Assembly (NCBI GenBank): GCA_963383645.1
Contig: OY726560.1
Span: 147,937,052 to 148,001,051 of the forward strand
DNA from: Muscardinus avellanarius
Taxonomy: Eukaryota; Chordata; Mammalia; Rodentia; Gliridae
Length of the DNA: 64,000 bases
Reading direction: 5' to 3'
Shown here one piece after another: positions 1 to 11,949 of the stretch (position 1 is its first letter; each line of letters starts with the position of its first letter). A program made the position numbers and the translations under genes. The notes beneath the pieces are model-generated. The model searched no databases, was not told the origin of the DNA, and was given only the letters and a program-made list of their open reading frames with translations.

Positions 1-127
1 TATTTTTTATATTTTATTTGGAAACAGGGTCTCTTAAGTCAGCGCGGCTGGCTTTGAACTTATGTGATCCTCCTGTCTCCGCCTCCCAAGCGCGGGGATT
101 ACAAGCATGCACCACCAGGCCCGGCTA
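1..127 (-). repeat. B1-dID-type SINE, subfamily A, cut by window edge
   Basis: On the minus strand this reads as the head of the dimeric SINE: a CCGGGC start, a box A-like region, the box B region and the CCCTGTTTCC end of the B1-like part. The ID-like tail is lost off the window edge. Confidence 0.85.
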
Positions 128-384
128 ACTGACAATATTTTTGCTTATTTGTATTTATTTTTACCCATTCTTATCCTTTAGCCTTCCCTTGTCTTTTTTA
201 TGGCCTTCTAGCTTTTTATATGTTATAGATATCACAGATTTTTGTCATTCCTTGTCAGTTTTATTTTTTATGTCTTGGTTCTTAGTAATATGCTTTTTTA
301 GTCAAAGTTTATAATGTTTTGTTGGAATTTTTAGTCCTTTAATCTGTATGCATTTCAGGCTTCGGAACGCCTGTACTGCTATAA

Positions 385-463
385 GATTTTTTTAAAAAAT
401 TATTATTGGTGCATTGTAGTCATACAACTTAATGGAGTACAAGATGGTAGAGGCATACAAGAT
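385..463 (-). repeat. L1 3' end fragment
   Basis: The motif 'ttattggtgcattgtagt' followed by 'tacaagatggtagaggcata' is the reverse complement of the L1 3' terminus seen repeatedly in this window (for example at 7165 and 63015). Only the terminal ~80 bases are present. Confidence 0.75.
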
Positions 464-2436
464 TTTAAACAATGTGTTTTTTTTCTAGTACTGTGAAGGA
501 CTTGGGGAAGGAGATTTCCAGGCAGGCAGAGAGCGTCCTGTGAACAGGCTTGAGGAGGGTGTGCATCAGGCAGGAGCAAAGGCGGCCCAGTGGGGTAGCG
601 GATGCAGATCCCAGAAAGCCTTCATAGCCACCATGAGGACCAGTGTTTATACTACTGAACCTTCTCTCTTACTATATGAGTACTAGTGTGTCATAGTGAT
701 TATTCCTTAAGCACTGCATCTGTGGTTTAGAGCCATACTTATGAAAGGCGTCTTTAAAAAAATTCTTAACATCTGCTATTGGTACAGTATTCCTTGATGT
801 ATCCTAGTGTTTAAAATGCCTTTTATCATAGTTATAAGAAAAACATGATTCCTCCTGGTTGTTATTGTTTTAGGGATGTGAATATACATAACTTTCTTTG
901 TATTTTCTCAGGTAAAGTTGCCTATTATGCTATTGGGCAAAGCATTTAATCAGCACAATGTCAATTGCTCACAGCCGAGATTATTTTTAACTACAGCAGC
1001 CACAACGAAGAATAGCTCAGTATTTTGCTTACTTGGACCCAAACATTAATTTAAAACCCTCAGTCATTTTCAGTTTTCAAGCTTTTCTGGTAGAAAAATA
1101 CCTAAAAGCACTCAGGCAGCAAGAATAGTGAAGAGTCACAAATCATGGCTTTGTTGAAACCTGACCTAGTTGACGAGATAAGTCAGCTCACTAGGAAAAC
1201 TATAAGCTCTGTTAAAAAACAAAACAGCAACAACAAAAAAATCAAATATCCCAAGAGGAATACAACTGGGAAAAGAAAAAAAATCTTTATTGCTGAGAGA
1301 AGCAGAATTGAGCAGGGAGTTGGCACTGCTATAAATTAAACTTTTCCAAAACAGCAGTATTTTCTGACAGAGCTTGGCCATTTTATTCTGGAATGCAACT
1401 TAGGACTGATGCAAATATTTTCTTTTCATTTCCAGAGGACAGAAACCTGGAGAAAGATTTGTAATCTTGATATTAGGAACTTTCCACCCTTTTTAAAAAG
1501 TTTTTTTTGGGGGGGAATCTTTGGGTAACTTAGGAGACAGAGTCAAAACTTTTTAAAGTTTCTATTTATCATAAAGTAAATGGTTCAAGCTATCATGGAC
1601 ATGATTGTGCCTCAGTTCAGCCCTGACTCAGAAATATGTTAAGAAATATTTTTTGTGGTATAACTTTCTATCTCTTATCTTTTTTCTGATCCCCCATATA
1701 ACCTTTATAACAAAAATTTCTGTTGATTGTGAAACCACCTCATTTTTTTTATCTCATTAGTATACTAAGAGTTTTATTTTGAAGATTCATTTAAACAGTA
1801 CCTATGAGTAGGTCTGGATTTCCAACTCAGTGCCATAACAAAACTCAAGGAATTAGTTAGGATATCACAAAGAAAGGAGTTATCCAAAACAAACGCTATA
1901 TATACATTGTTGGTGACTATGAGAAACTCTTATTTCTGAATAGTTAATAAGAGGAACTGGGCAGATCCAGTGTTTTCATTCCTTTTGCTCCATTAAAGCA
2001 TGCAGGCTCTGTTTAATAATATCAGCCTCGTCCAGCTCCTGCCTCCCTTGCCTCCCCATGGCCTCGGCTGTGCCGAGCAGCGTTCTGGAGGCATTTGTTT
2101 TTACTTATCCTCCTGACTCCAATTCCTGTCACTTTCTCTATTATACTTTTTCTCATACTTGCCAAGACCTTTTTGTATTAGATGTTTCAGCATAGATATC
2201 CTAATTAAAATTTAAATTATTGTTACTGCAAGCTTTCTATAGTTACTGACTCTATGGGACTTCTCAGGTCTTGACTGAATGGAAAATGTGGAAGTGAAGC
2301 ATAAAGGCAGAGCAGTACCAAAAGTGAGATGAGGAGAGACTAGAAGACAAGCAGACAAGACCTCAAAGCGGACAGTTAACAGAATTTTAAGGAAGAAGAC
2401 GGTTAAACATATGCACTTTCTAAGAATCATTTGCTA
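464..2436. other. Intronic stretch without recognised gene
   Basis: This is mostly AT-rich single-copy-looking sequence. Short open frames at 1145-1339 and 1166-1381 overlap on opposite strands and lack splice or family signals. A slightly GC-richer patch at about 2010-2100 has no assignment. I looked for the missing 5' coding exons of CCDC172 here and saw none. Confidence 0.5.

Positions 2437-2440
<4 letters not shown>

Positions 2441-2471
<31 letters not shown>
2441..2471 (+). repeat. (GT)n microsatellite
   Basis: An uninterrupted TG run that replaces the poly-A tail of the adjoining minus-strand SINE. Confidence 0.95.
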
Positions 2472-2473
<2 letters not shown>

Positions 2474-2618
2474 TACTGGGGGTAGAACACAAGGGCTTTC
2501 TACCCCTGGGCTATACTCCCAGACCTATATTTTATTAGGAAACAGGGTCTCACTAAGTAGCTGAGGCTGGCTTTGAACCTGTGCGACCCTCCTGTCTCAG
2601 CTCCCAAGTGCCCGGCTC
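2472..2618 (-). repeat. B1-dID-type SINE
   Basis: It reads 'tggtactgggggtagaac' through 'cccggct', a reverse-complement dimeric SINE with an internally shortened head. TTGCTACTTTT occurs on both sides (2430-2440 and about 2622-2632), as expected for a target-site duplication. Confidence 0.8.
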
Positions 2619-3254
2619 TCATTGCTACTTTTTAGTTGTGGATCTGTAGTCTCATTTTTCATGTTATAGTAAAATAATGAGTTAAGTGCCATGTGTCACA
2701 GAGCTCTGTATAATATTTGTTACTTTCTCTTAAGAAAGGTCATGAATGCATTTGGAAATTTTAGCTCTTAGCTGTTGGTAGCTGAAACAAAGCTGGTTAG
2801 CTTCTAAGTCCTTCAAGTAAAGCTTTTCTGAATTTGAATTATAAATTTGGTTAAGCCTCATTAAAATATATTCATTTGATAAGTAAGATTTTCTCCATTT
2901 TTAGATTTTGACACAGGTCCTCTGTAGCAGATTCATGTTAGCAACAGAATTAGAATTCAAGAGTTTTCACTGTGAGAAGCATAGTGCTTGAAATATCTTA
3001 GTAGATGAATGATTATTTAAGCTTGACACTCAGTCTCTGAAGCATTGTTGAGGGCACTCAGGGTTTCTGCCCACAGTAACAGTCCTAAGAAGTGTGTCGT
3101 ACACATAGCCTTCTCAGAAGCTCTCATGGATCAGTATTTGTGAACATTTTCTCTACTTTGAATTTATACTGTTTGGAGAGATTGAGGTCCCTTTTTTAGT
3201 TCTAGAATGATCTTTACTTTGGAAAAGTTCTAGTGTTTTCATGTTAACATCATG

Positions 3255-3395
3255 ATTTAGAGTGAGAGAAGTCAGAAGACCGGGATTTTAGTCCTGGGTT
3301 TGCCTTGATTTAATTATGTAATATTTACTGAAGTATTGAAGTTCTCTGGGCCTTACTTTATTCTAATTTACATAATAAGTACTAAATATCCTCAA
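3255..3395 (+). repeat. MIR-like ancient SINE
   Basis: The order of elements fits a diverged MIR: an 'agtcctgggttt' core, a 'tgta-at' stretch, then 'tctctgggccttactttat' and 'taataagtac'. Divergence is high, so another ancient SINE is possible. Confidence 0.5.
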
Positions 3396-4846
3396 ATATT
3401 ACACAAAATAAAAAGTAATAGAATTGAGGATCTTTGACTGCATTGTCAATTTTTATATGATCGTATAAACTTGGATCGTATAAAGCTTTCTAGTTTCTGT
3501 CTTCTTGACTAGTAAAATACCACCTACTTCAATCTTCTTTCTCCCAATTTTTAAAATATAATCTCAGTTCCTTTGGTCCTGTAAAATATATCTCTCTAAT
3601 CTTTCTCTGTTGATATTTTTCTTAAAATAGGGTTGATGAAAATAGCACCAAGTACTGTAGGTGCGGGCAAATGTAAGAAATGTAAGATCATATTTTCTAT
3701 TTTATTTCAGCTATTTTTTAAAAATTCCAATATTTCTAGAATGTTTTGACCACAATATTTCAAAATGTCTTTTAAGCCAACCCTTTGCCTCTGGACTAGA
3801 CCATTCCTAGGCACTTTACTCTTCAGTCTCTTCTGGGACAGAGATTTCATAGCCTGCCTCTCACCTTGAGGAGGTTCTTATAACTAACATAAATCTTGCT
3901 TTCTGCAACTTAAGTTGAATTTGTATCTTTTTTTCTTTTCTCTGTAGAGATGGAAACAACCCATCTGAAGTGATGCTCCCTTATGAAGGCTGGTGCCAAA
4001 ACTGTAGAAAAATATTTCAGTCCTGCATCATTTTTAGATTTTATATATGAAAGCTTCCTGACTTTGATTTCAGTATGCATGTCTAAGAAGATGCCATTTT
4101 TAAAAGTCCAAATAAAATAATAGTTACCTATCTAATGCTAGTGTTTATCTTTTGTTGTTTAGAACCAAATAAGTCACTAAAATGAATGAATTCCTATAAG
4201 GAATAGAAATAGGGGGATGGGAGAGAAAAAGTAGAGACCTTTCCCCACATTTGCTGCGATAACCAGCCGGGCTGGTCTTGTTTGTAGGGGACTTGTTGAA
4301 TGCCTAAAGCGGAAGTGGCTGCCTCTCACACTACCGGCTTGGCTAGATTACTAACCAATATTGCAGGCTCTGAAGATAAAAATGATCTAATATTTAAGAA
4401 TGAGGCCTTAAAACCTATTTGAGAAATTTAACAGGTTTATGTTTTATTTCATATCGTTATAGTAATGCATTTTGGGTTTTGCCTAATTTTATAGATTTGC
4501 ATCTCATATTATTATATTGTATAAATGACTTATTATATTCTATAAGTGTGTAGAGTAAAAAAGCTTTAGTTCCCAACCTAAGAATTGTGCTAGAGAGGGG
4601 GAGGGAAAACAGTCCCTGCCCTTGAGGAAAAAATAGACTAACTGGGGAAAGAGATTATAAAATTGTAAGTATGAAACACTTATAAGCTAGTAAATATACA
4701 GTAAGATATTAAATGTGAATTTAACCTTAGATTTTAAAAATTAATTCAGAAAATGTTTTATACTATGTATGTCTGTTTTGTTAACTAAGTAGCCTAAAAT
4801 GTCTAATTAATTGTTGTATTATGATTTTTCTCTTTTCACTTTGAAG
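3396..4846. other. Intron immediately upstream of first visible CCDC172 exon
   Basis: AT-rich sequence without recognised exon or clear repeat. It ends in a pyrimidine-rich tract (4820-4842) and AG at 4845-4846, which serves as the acceptor of the next exon. Confidence 0.5.
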
Positions 4847-4963
4847 GTTCAACAATTTTCTGAAAAATCCTTCCTCTTAGAGCTTTTGAAAATTCATGAA
4901 AATGCTTTATACAGACAGTGTGGAGAAATTAGAAACAAAAAGAGTATGCTTCTCCAAACCTTA
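4847..4963 (+). CDS. CCDC172: CCDC172 internal exon (first in window)
   Basis: This exon encodes 39 residues starting [20 protein letters not shown], with acceptor AG at 4845-4846 and donor GTAAGT at 4964; both ends are in phase 0. From memory, it matches the middle of mammalian CCDC172 (also called TEKT2BP1), a roughly 258-residue coiled-coil protein reported to bind tektin-2 and to lie in the sperm flagellum. The six exons in this window join without a frame break into 203 residues, so about 55 N-terminal residues are encoded left of the window. The sequence is rich in Glu, Lys, Leu and Gln with no signal peptide or membrane segment, as expected for an extended coiled coil. An open frame extends upstream from 4811, but that part is intronic polypyrimidine sequence. 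The main uncertainty is the exact exon boundary, not the family. Confidence 0.9.
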
Positions 4964-5408
4964 GTAAGTCTCCAGCCACTCAGAAAAAAGTCAGCTTCAA
5001 TATCGTTGTCAACGAGTAGTTAAATATACTTAGACGTACTTTTAGAAAATTATCCATATGCATAGGGACTGATAGTACTATTCAGATAAGTAAAAGTATT
5101 AAGTGCTTTTAAAACCAGTTGTTAGAGCAATATAGTTTGAAAGACTTCTATTGACAGGGATGTAATATAGAAATTATTTGCAATTGTAATAAGCCTAAAA
5201 GAAGGAGTGCAACTGATTTGGATTGCTTAGGCATTGATACCTTGGTTTTATTGCTTTTGAAAGGCAGAAAGTTTTGTACTTTGGGTATATTTATGGATGT
5301 AGCAAAAGAATGGCTATCATTTACCTGTTTTAAAAGTTAGAACTAAAACTGAGCAGTAGTTTTGAATGCCAAGGGCAGTTTGAAGATATAACTTGTGATT
5401 AGTTGACC

Positions 5409-5604
5409 TTTTTTTTTTTTTTGTGGTGGTACTGGGGTTCCTGGAAGCCCTTCTACCTCCGGGCTGCACTCCCAGACCTATTTTATATTTTTATTTGGAA
5501 ACAGGGTCTCCTAAGCCAGCATGGCTGGCTTTGAACCTGCGCGATCCTCCTGTCTCCGCCTCCCAAGCGCGGGGATTACAAGCGTGAGCCACCAGGCCTG
5601 GCTA
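5409..5604 (-). repeat. B1-dID-type SINE, subfamily A, full length
   Basis: A poly-T run at 5410-5422 (the A-tail on minus) is followed by the complete tail, 'tggaaacagggtctcctaag', the head with an intact box B, and the end 'ggcctggct'. It lies in the 1.3-kb intron between the first two visible CCDC172 exons, antisense to the gene. Confidence 0.9.
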
Positions 5605-6296
5605 ATTATTTGACATTTTAAAGAAAATACATTTAAAGATATTGAAAAATACAGAAGTTAGAACCAACCGATGTGATAGTTTTTAGTGACATGGCCATTT
5701 TCTAAATGTGGCTTATAATTATTTGATATCTCTTAGAAAAGTGGAAAAATACAATAATTATTAGGTTCTAGTATTGTCAAAAAGTTTTGGTCTTTGGTTT
5801 GTTTGGTGTTTTGGGAAATATTTATTTCCATACTATGTTGATATTTCATAATACATAAACTTATGAATCGATTTTGAAATGAATATATAATTTTGTTTCC
5901 ATCAATCTACATTTAAAAATACTTTCTTGAATATCCTTGCTTGTTTCTTTTTTTTCCTTTTTTTCCTTATAAAACTAATTCCTTTGACTGTAGATTTTAA
6001 TTTTATGGCATATATGATTATAAAGTTTCGTTCACAAATAAATACAGGTATGATGAGTGGTACCTCAGTAATTCTTACAAAACTTTAAGAAGAACTATTC
6101 CATCTGAAGATACTTTGTTTTAAGTACGTAATATTTTCAGTTTTCTACTAGAGTAGTAAAGCATTCTTATAGTAAGATGAGGAAGCATAATTTTATACTT
6201 TTGTTTTTACTGCTTCTTAATGCTTATATTTTAAATCACTAAGGAAAAATATTATTACAACCAAACTGTATTTGCTTTTTTATTTCTGTTTTTCAG

Positions 6297-6462
6297 GAGG
6301 ATATAAAGAAAAAAGCGACTGAAGAGGAGGAAAAATTTAATAAGGAAATTACAGACTTCAATAATGAGTATGAAATAATAAAGAAAAGAGAGCTTTTGAT
6401 GAAAGAAAATGTCAAGATTGAAATCTCTGACTTAGAAAACCAGGCAAATATTTTGAAAATGG
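6297..6462 (+). CDS. CCDC172: CCDC172 internal exon
   Basis: It encodes about 55 residues beginning [20 protein letters not shown] and ending NQANILKM, plus the first base of a split Glu codon. The acceptor is a strong pyrimidine tract ending in CAG at 6294-6296. The donor is GTATGA at 6463 (phase 1). The strongly charged heptad-like sequence is typical of a continuous coiled coil. This is the block I recall as most conserved in CCDC172 ([20 protein letters not shown]). The intron before it is 1,333 bases and holds one antisense SINE; the intron after it is about 17 kb. Confidence 0.93.
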
Positions 6463-7154
6463 GTATGAATATATACTACCACCTCATTTGTTTGGCAATA
6501 ATAAAAATAATTGTGAGTTTTTAGAAACGTAACTTTTTTATAAGCAAATATGCAAATTGTTATTTCATAGTTACTCTGTAACTTGTCCTAATGAATTTTT
6601 TTTATCGTGAGCATTCTCAAAGTCTTTCTAAGTACATTTAGTCATTTGTTCAATGTAAATATCCTTTTATTGTTTTTATGTAATAGAGACTTTCCAGGTC
6701 CTGACAGTATGAAGTTAAAAAGTAGAAGCAGCAAATACATAAGCATGTATTTACAGTACACCGTGGTGGGAAAGAAATTATGAAGTTAAAACTGGTGGTG
6801 TGATTCTCATTTTGCCCTCAATCCAGTATAAACTAGGAAGAAAGGTTATATAGTGGATTGAGGAGAGTTTTATTTCATGAATTCTAGTATGCAGATTATT
6901 GCAATCTGTGATAAGATACTGAGATAAATCAATTGCCACAGAGAGGAGAGAGGATTAAAGGCATGTTTAGGAAGAATGACAGGACTTTGTTATTGATTAA
7001 TGTGGATGGAAATAGGGAAAGTAAAAAATCCGTTTTCAAGCATCAGCTGTCCTATGAAAGCTTGGTTTTGAGTCTCTTCATTTAAAGTAGGTCCAGTTGC
7101 AGGTGATGCTTCTTGGTCGTCATTCCTATGTAATTCCTTGAGTTCATTTTCTTA

Positions 7155-7615
7155 TTTTTAAAAAAAATTTTTATTGGTGCATTGTAGTAACACATCCAAA
7201 GGGGTACAAGATGGTAGAGGCATACATGCACACATCATTCACTTAGCCCTTCCCTACTTCCCTCCCCATTTTCTTTCTCCTCTCTCCTTCTCAAGTTTGG
7301 CTTAGTGATTGACTTTGCTATATTTGTGAATATACATCATGTACATTAGGATATTTTTCTCTTTCCCTCTCAGTCCCCCTCAGTTAAGTCACCTTATTTG
7401 CTCATCTATAGTTTCTGCTTCTTCATCTAGAGTTCCTCCTATGATCCATTTTCTCCCTAGCTTCCACATATTAGGGAGAGAATCTGATTTCTTACTTTTT
7501 GTGATTGACTAATCTCACTTAGCATAATGTTCTCCATTCCATCCATTTCCCTGTAAATAACGTAATTTTGTTGTTCTTTATGGCTGAGTAAAGTTCCATT
7601 GTGTATATATCCTCT
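7155..7615 (-). mobile_element. 5'-truncated L1, 3' UTR and end of ORF2
   Basis: It starts with the reverse complement of the L1 3' terminus ('ttattggtgcattgtagtaa'), then a pyrimidine-rich 3' UTR. It ends in ORF2-like sequence 'ttctttatggctgagtaaag.ttccattgtgtatatat', the classic region near the ORF2 C-terminus. Confidence 0.85.
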
Positions 7616-8389
7616 TGATCTGAAGACCTCAAAGTAAAGAGACTAGTTTTCCCTCATAAGTTCCAGAATACTACAGTGAAAGAGATATAATAGTAGAGAA
7701 CTTCTGTTTGGAAAAGGGAAAAAACAAGAAAGGCACAGGTGTTTTTGCTCCATAGCAGTTCTGAAATACAATTATGGAAATATTGTAAATTCCTTGATTA
7801 GGGCTCAGGCATCCTCTGCCTAGGAGTGATCCTAGCAGCTCTGCCCTCTGTGTTCTTTTCCCCTTCCCCTGGCTATTCTTTTTTAGTGAGAGCTGGTGTG
7901 TGCTTACAGCTGCTGCTTTTCTCAGCTTGCTTCTGTTCTGAAGAAGACAGGGAATCCAAGGATTCCATTTTCACTTTTTATTGTTTATTCCTGCCCATTT
8001 CAGTCCAAACACAGCATATATGAAAATACAGATATTTATAAAACTTTGTAAGCCTCACATGAATCTTACTGAGATTGACTTCATTAGGAAAAAAGCCATA
8101 ACTGCAAATCTCTTTGTGATATGCTTTCCTTTTTGGGGGCTTCTACTGAAACTGATGAGAAATAACATCCTGTGCCTCTTATTGGCTTTCTAGTTCGATT
8201 GGATGGTTCTCTGAGGCATCACCTTGGATTTTTTTGAGAGTGAAGAAAAAAGTTCTAAATATTTTTGATCTTGTCGATAGGCCATGGTTTCTAAGAATGG
8301 TATGGGTTTTATTTTACTCTCAAGCCATTTCTTACTGGTGAGATCCTAGAAGGAGAGAATATTATAAATAGGCTTTCTCAGGTGTTTTA
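7616..8389. other. Intronic stretch, no gene seen
   Basis: Short open frames at 7826-8023 and 7981-8193 overlap, have no family resemblance and sit in a known intron. No repeat recognised. Confidence 0.45.
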
Positions 8390-8653
8390 ATTTCCAGAAC
8401 AACTAATGAGGAAAAATACATAGATATATAGATAAAAGAGCAATATGTAAATTATAAAGGAATCTTCAAAAATACTAATATATTCTGACTGAAAGTGGGA
8501 AAAAGGAAATAGAGGCACAAAATCTTCAGAAAATAAATGGAAAACAATTAAGTGATAGGCCCAAATCTCTCTGTCAATAATTACATTAAATGTTACTGGA
8601 CTAATCACTACAGTCAAAAGGCAGAGCATATCAGGATGAAAAAAAAAAAAGAC

Positions 8654-8877
8654 TCAATAAGCCAGGCATGGTGGCGCACGCTTGTAATCCCAGCATTTGG
8701 GAGGCTGAGACAGGAGGATCTTGGTTTGAGGCCATCCTCTACTACTTAGTGAGGCCCTTTACAACTCAGTGAGACCTATTTCAAAATAAAGAATAGAAAA
8801 AATAGGGCTGGAGGTTTAACTTGGAGGTAGAATGCCCCTGGATTCCATCCCCAGTACTGGGAAAAAAAAAAAAAAGA
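8654..8877 (+). repeat. B1-dID-type SINE, subfamily B
   Basis: The head runs from 'gccaggcatggtggcgcacg' and the tail 'gggctggaggtttaacttgg' leads to 'ccccagtactggg' and a poly-A. AAAAAAAAGACTCAA occurs on both sides, a target-site duplication inside the L1. Confidence 0.93.
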
Positions 8878-9034
8878 CTCAAATATACTTCCAAAAGAAA
8901 GTCTTAAGGAAACTTAAAGATACAAAGAGGTTTAAACCAAATCAGTTAAAAAAAAATCCATGTAAATAGTAACCACAAAAAGGCTAACGAGGCTATGCAA
9001 ATATCAGATAAAATGACTGAGATGAAAAATAGTA

Positions 9035-9190
9035 ACCAGGCATGGTGGGTTTTGTCTGTAATCCCAGGGTGTAGGAAGCTGAGACAGGGGAATCACAGGT
9101 TGGAAGCCAGTGTCGGCAACCCTGGAGACCCTGAACCTAAGAAAAAGTAAAGTAAGATGGTGCTGGGGGTACAGCTCAGAGGTAGAATGT
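9035..9190 (+). repeat. B1-dID-type SINE, diverged and 3' truncated
   Basis: It opens 'accaggcatggtgggttttg' and ends in an ID-like 'ggtgctgggggtacagctcag'. The tail stops within 'aggtagaatgttacc'. Confidence 0.8.
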
Positions 9191-9716
9191 TACCATACAT
9201 AAGAAAGAGAATTTTGTAATAAAGAAAAGATAAATTTTTAATAAGTTAATAGACTGAAATTATCCACAATATAATCTCTAATGACAAGGGTTTCTAAATT
9301 AAAAATCAGCAACAAATATCTACAAAACCATAAACATTTGGGAATTAAACACACTTATAAATAATTCATGAACCAGAGGTAAAATCAGAAGTAATTTAGA
9401 AAATATTTTGAGCTGAGTGATAGTACAGATTTAATGTAACAATCTTTTGTTAAAGGAGATACACAGGTACCTTTTAATGCTTATATTAGTAAAAAAATAA
9501 AATAAAAACAATGGCCTAAGATCAATGATAGAATGTTTTACTTGTTGAAACTACAGAAAGAGCAAACAAACTGAAAGTAAAAATAACTGCATTTGAAATA
9601 GAAGAAATAGAAAACTGAAAAAATAAGGAAAAGTTTATACTTCCTGATGTTAAAATTTACTAAAATTAAACATACTATTTCACTGGCTTATGAATAGGAA
9701 TATAGAGCATAGACCA

Positions 9717-10021
9717 TGTGATGGTTTGATTCTGCAGTGTCCCTCACAAAGCTCCCTTGTTGAAGACGTGGTCCAAGTGAAGCAAGATGGAGGCAGGTGG
9801 AACTCTGGAGGTGTGGGCTGGGGACTATATTCATCCCCTGCCTCCCAGCCGCCACAACCTGAGTACCTTTCCCCAGCCCTGGCCTGCCACCATGATGTTC
9901 CTGTCTGGAGCTAGCTGACCACAGACTAAATATTTGAAATTGTGAGACAAAATAAATATTTCCTTCTGTAAGTTATTCTTGTCTGGTATTTTGGTCACAG
10001 CAAGACGAAGCTGACTGACAC
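9717..10021 (+). mobile_element. ORR1-like solo LTR (ERVL-MaLR)
   Basis: It starts TGTGATGGTTTG, has an internal 'gccaccatgatgttc', a polyadenylation region 'gagacaaaataaatatttcc', and ends 'ggtcacagcaagacgaagctgactgacaca', all typical of ORR1 LTRs. Flanks GACCA and GAGCA differ by one base and fit the 5-bp duplication of ERVL elements. It sits inside the old L1. The open frames over it are chance. Confidence 0.75.
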
Positions 10022-10720
10022 AGAGCATAGTAGAACAGAAGAGTCCAGAAGTAGATATAGATACTTAAACATTTGATTTCAACAGAGATGGCATAGCAGT
10101 TCAGTGGGAGAAAGGAAAGCCTTTTCAACAAGTGGTGCTGGAACATTTAGACAGGGATTGTACAGTAATGACTCTTAACCCTTTCTGCACACCATCTTAA
10201 AAATTAACTCAAATGAACTTAAGCATAGAATCTGAAATTATGAATCTTCTAGAAGAAATCAGAAAATTTTAACCATCTTGGAAAGGGGAATGACCTCCTA
10301 GATGGGACATAGAAACATGAACTGTAGAAGAGAAAAAACACAACTGAATTTAAAATAAAAATTTAAGACATGTAAGAAAATGAAAAACTAAAGACACAGA
10401 GAAAGTATGTCTGCCAATGTATTCTTATAACCTGAAAATAGTAAGGCAAAAAAGCCAACTTAAAAATGGGGGGGGGGTGTTGAACTTTATCATAGGATAC
10501 TAATGACCAAAGAATTATGTGGAAACATACCAGAAAATACAAATTAAAACACAGTGAAATATTCCCATTATATTCATTTAATCAAAATTAAAAAGACAAA
10601 CTAAACCAATATTGACAAGAATGCGAACATCTGAAACTCATATAGGAGTGATGAAAATGTAAAATGAATGGTACAGTTGCTTTGAAAAGTTGGTTTGAAG
10701 GTTCTTAAAAGTCTTTGAAA
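10022..10720 (+). mobile_element. Old L1 ORF2 fragment (continuation)
   Basis: Decayed ORF2 in sense: 'ttcaacaagtggtgctggaaca', 'agaatctgaaattatgaatcttctagaag' and later 'gaaaatgtaaaatgaatggtacagttgc' follow in the usual L1 order. Confidence 0.75.
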
Positions 10721-10918
10721 GCTGGGCATGGTGGCGCACACTTGTAATCCCAGTACTTGGGAGGTTGAGACAAGAGGATCGCAGATTCGCGGCCAGCCTC
10801 AGCTACTTAGGCCCTCGCACCTTAGTGAGACCCTGTTTTAAAATAAAAAATAAAAAATAGGGCTGAGGTGTAGCTCGGAGGCATAATGCCCCTGCGTTCT
10901 ATCCCCAGTATCATAAAA
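10721..10918 (+). repeat. B1-dID-type SINE, subfamily B
   Basis: A full dimer from 'gctgggcatggtggcgcaca' to 'tctatccccagtatcataaaa', inserted in the L1. Confidence 0.92.
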
Positions 10919-11024
10919 AGGAACAAAAAAATCTTGGAAGTCTCTCTGTGGATAAGAGTTCTGTAACAAAGGAAGAGTGGAGGTAAGGGGAGGGTTTGTA
11001 GTGGAAAAGTAGGGTCATCTTTTT

Positions 11025-11256
11025 TTAAATTCTTTTTCTGTGTGTGTGTGGTACTGGGAATGAGACCCAGTGGCATTGTACCTCTGAGCTACACCCCCCA
11101 GCTCTAGGTTTTTAGTCTATTTTAAATTTTGAAACAAATTCTCACTGAGTTGCGAAGGGCCTCGCTAAGTAGCTGAGGCTGTCTGTGAACCAAGATCCTC
11201 TGGTCTCAGCCTCCCAAATGCTGGGATTACAAGTGTGTGCCACCACGTCCAACGTT
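11025..11256 (-). repeat. B1-dID-type SINE
   Basis: It reads 'ggtactgggaatgagaccca' through 'gtgccaccacgtccaac' in reverse complement. A short GT run precedes it. Confidence 0.9.
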
Positions 11257-11794
11257 AATTTCTCTTTTTTGAGGTGAGAAATATTTGAAAATATTTAAGT
11301 TTTGAATTGTTTGAGCCAGTATAGAGGTAGAATTTAATATTCAACAAAGAAGCAAAGTTTCTAGAGAAGACTGGAAGTAGTGTACACATGGTAAGACTGG
11401 TAGTTATTTTGAGAAGAAGAAAACAAATAAAAAATCTGGAAACAACCTATGTGTCCATATCTAGGGGACTTCATCAGAGTTTTCATCTTACTTTTCCTTT
11501 GTGAATATATTTTTATGGTAAAAGCTACTGAAACGTGCAGATCAGAGGAAAACATAAAGAAATTAAATGCCAAATTATGCTCCTTAAAATTGAATTTGTT
11601 ACTTTTGCTCTCAAAAATAAAGGAAACTGCCTATTTTCCTGTAGCATTATCCTATACCATTACTAAGCAGTTTTATCAATAATTTTAGTCTTTGCCAATA
11701 TTAGCTTTTTGTTAGTTAAGGAAGTTAGTCCCTATCATGTGTCTTGTAAATATTGTTTCCTTGTTTATTGCTTGCCTTTTGGATTTGCTTATAG

Positions 11795-11795
<1 letters not shown>

Positions 11796-11839
<44 letters not shown>
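11796..11839 (+). repeat. (GT)n microsatellite
   Basis: About 22 uninterrupted TG units, followed by a mixed pyrimidine-purine stretch. An open frame over it is a low-complexity artefact. Confidence 0.95.
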
Positions 11840-11840
<1 letters not shown>

Positions 11841-11949
11841 ATGCTTGCACACGTGCACATGAGTGTACATGTGTTTAAATGCCATAGAAATATAGAAATG
11901 TATCTCTCACTATAATTAGTCTTTTCCTTTATAGCGTCTGAATTTTGTC

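Larger units (their letters stand above)
8390..9712 (+). mobile_element. Old L1 ORF2 fragment, interrupted by two SINEs
   Basis: Segments such as 'ataattacattaaatgttactggactaa', 'tccatgtaaatagtaaccac' and 'gcaaatatcagataaaatga' follow in L1 ORF2 order on the + strand. The reading frame is destroyed. The L1 resumes after the LTR at 10022, so 8390-10720 is one decayed L1 with nested insertions. Confidence 0.75.

Noticed and set aside
4811..4846. Upstream extension of the first visible CCDC172 exon frame
   Set aside because: The bases are a polypyrimidine tract ending in AG and so intronic; family similarity starts at VQQFSEK.
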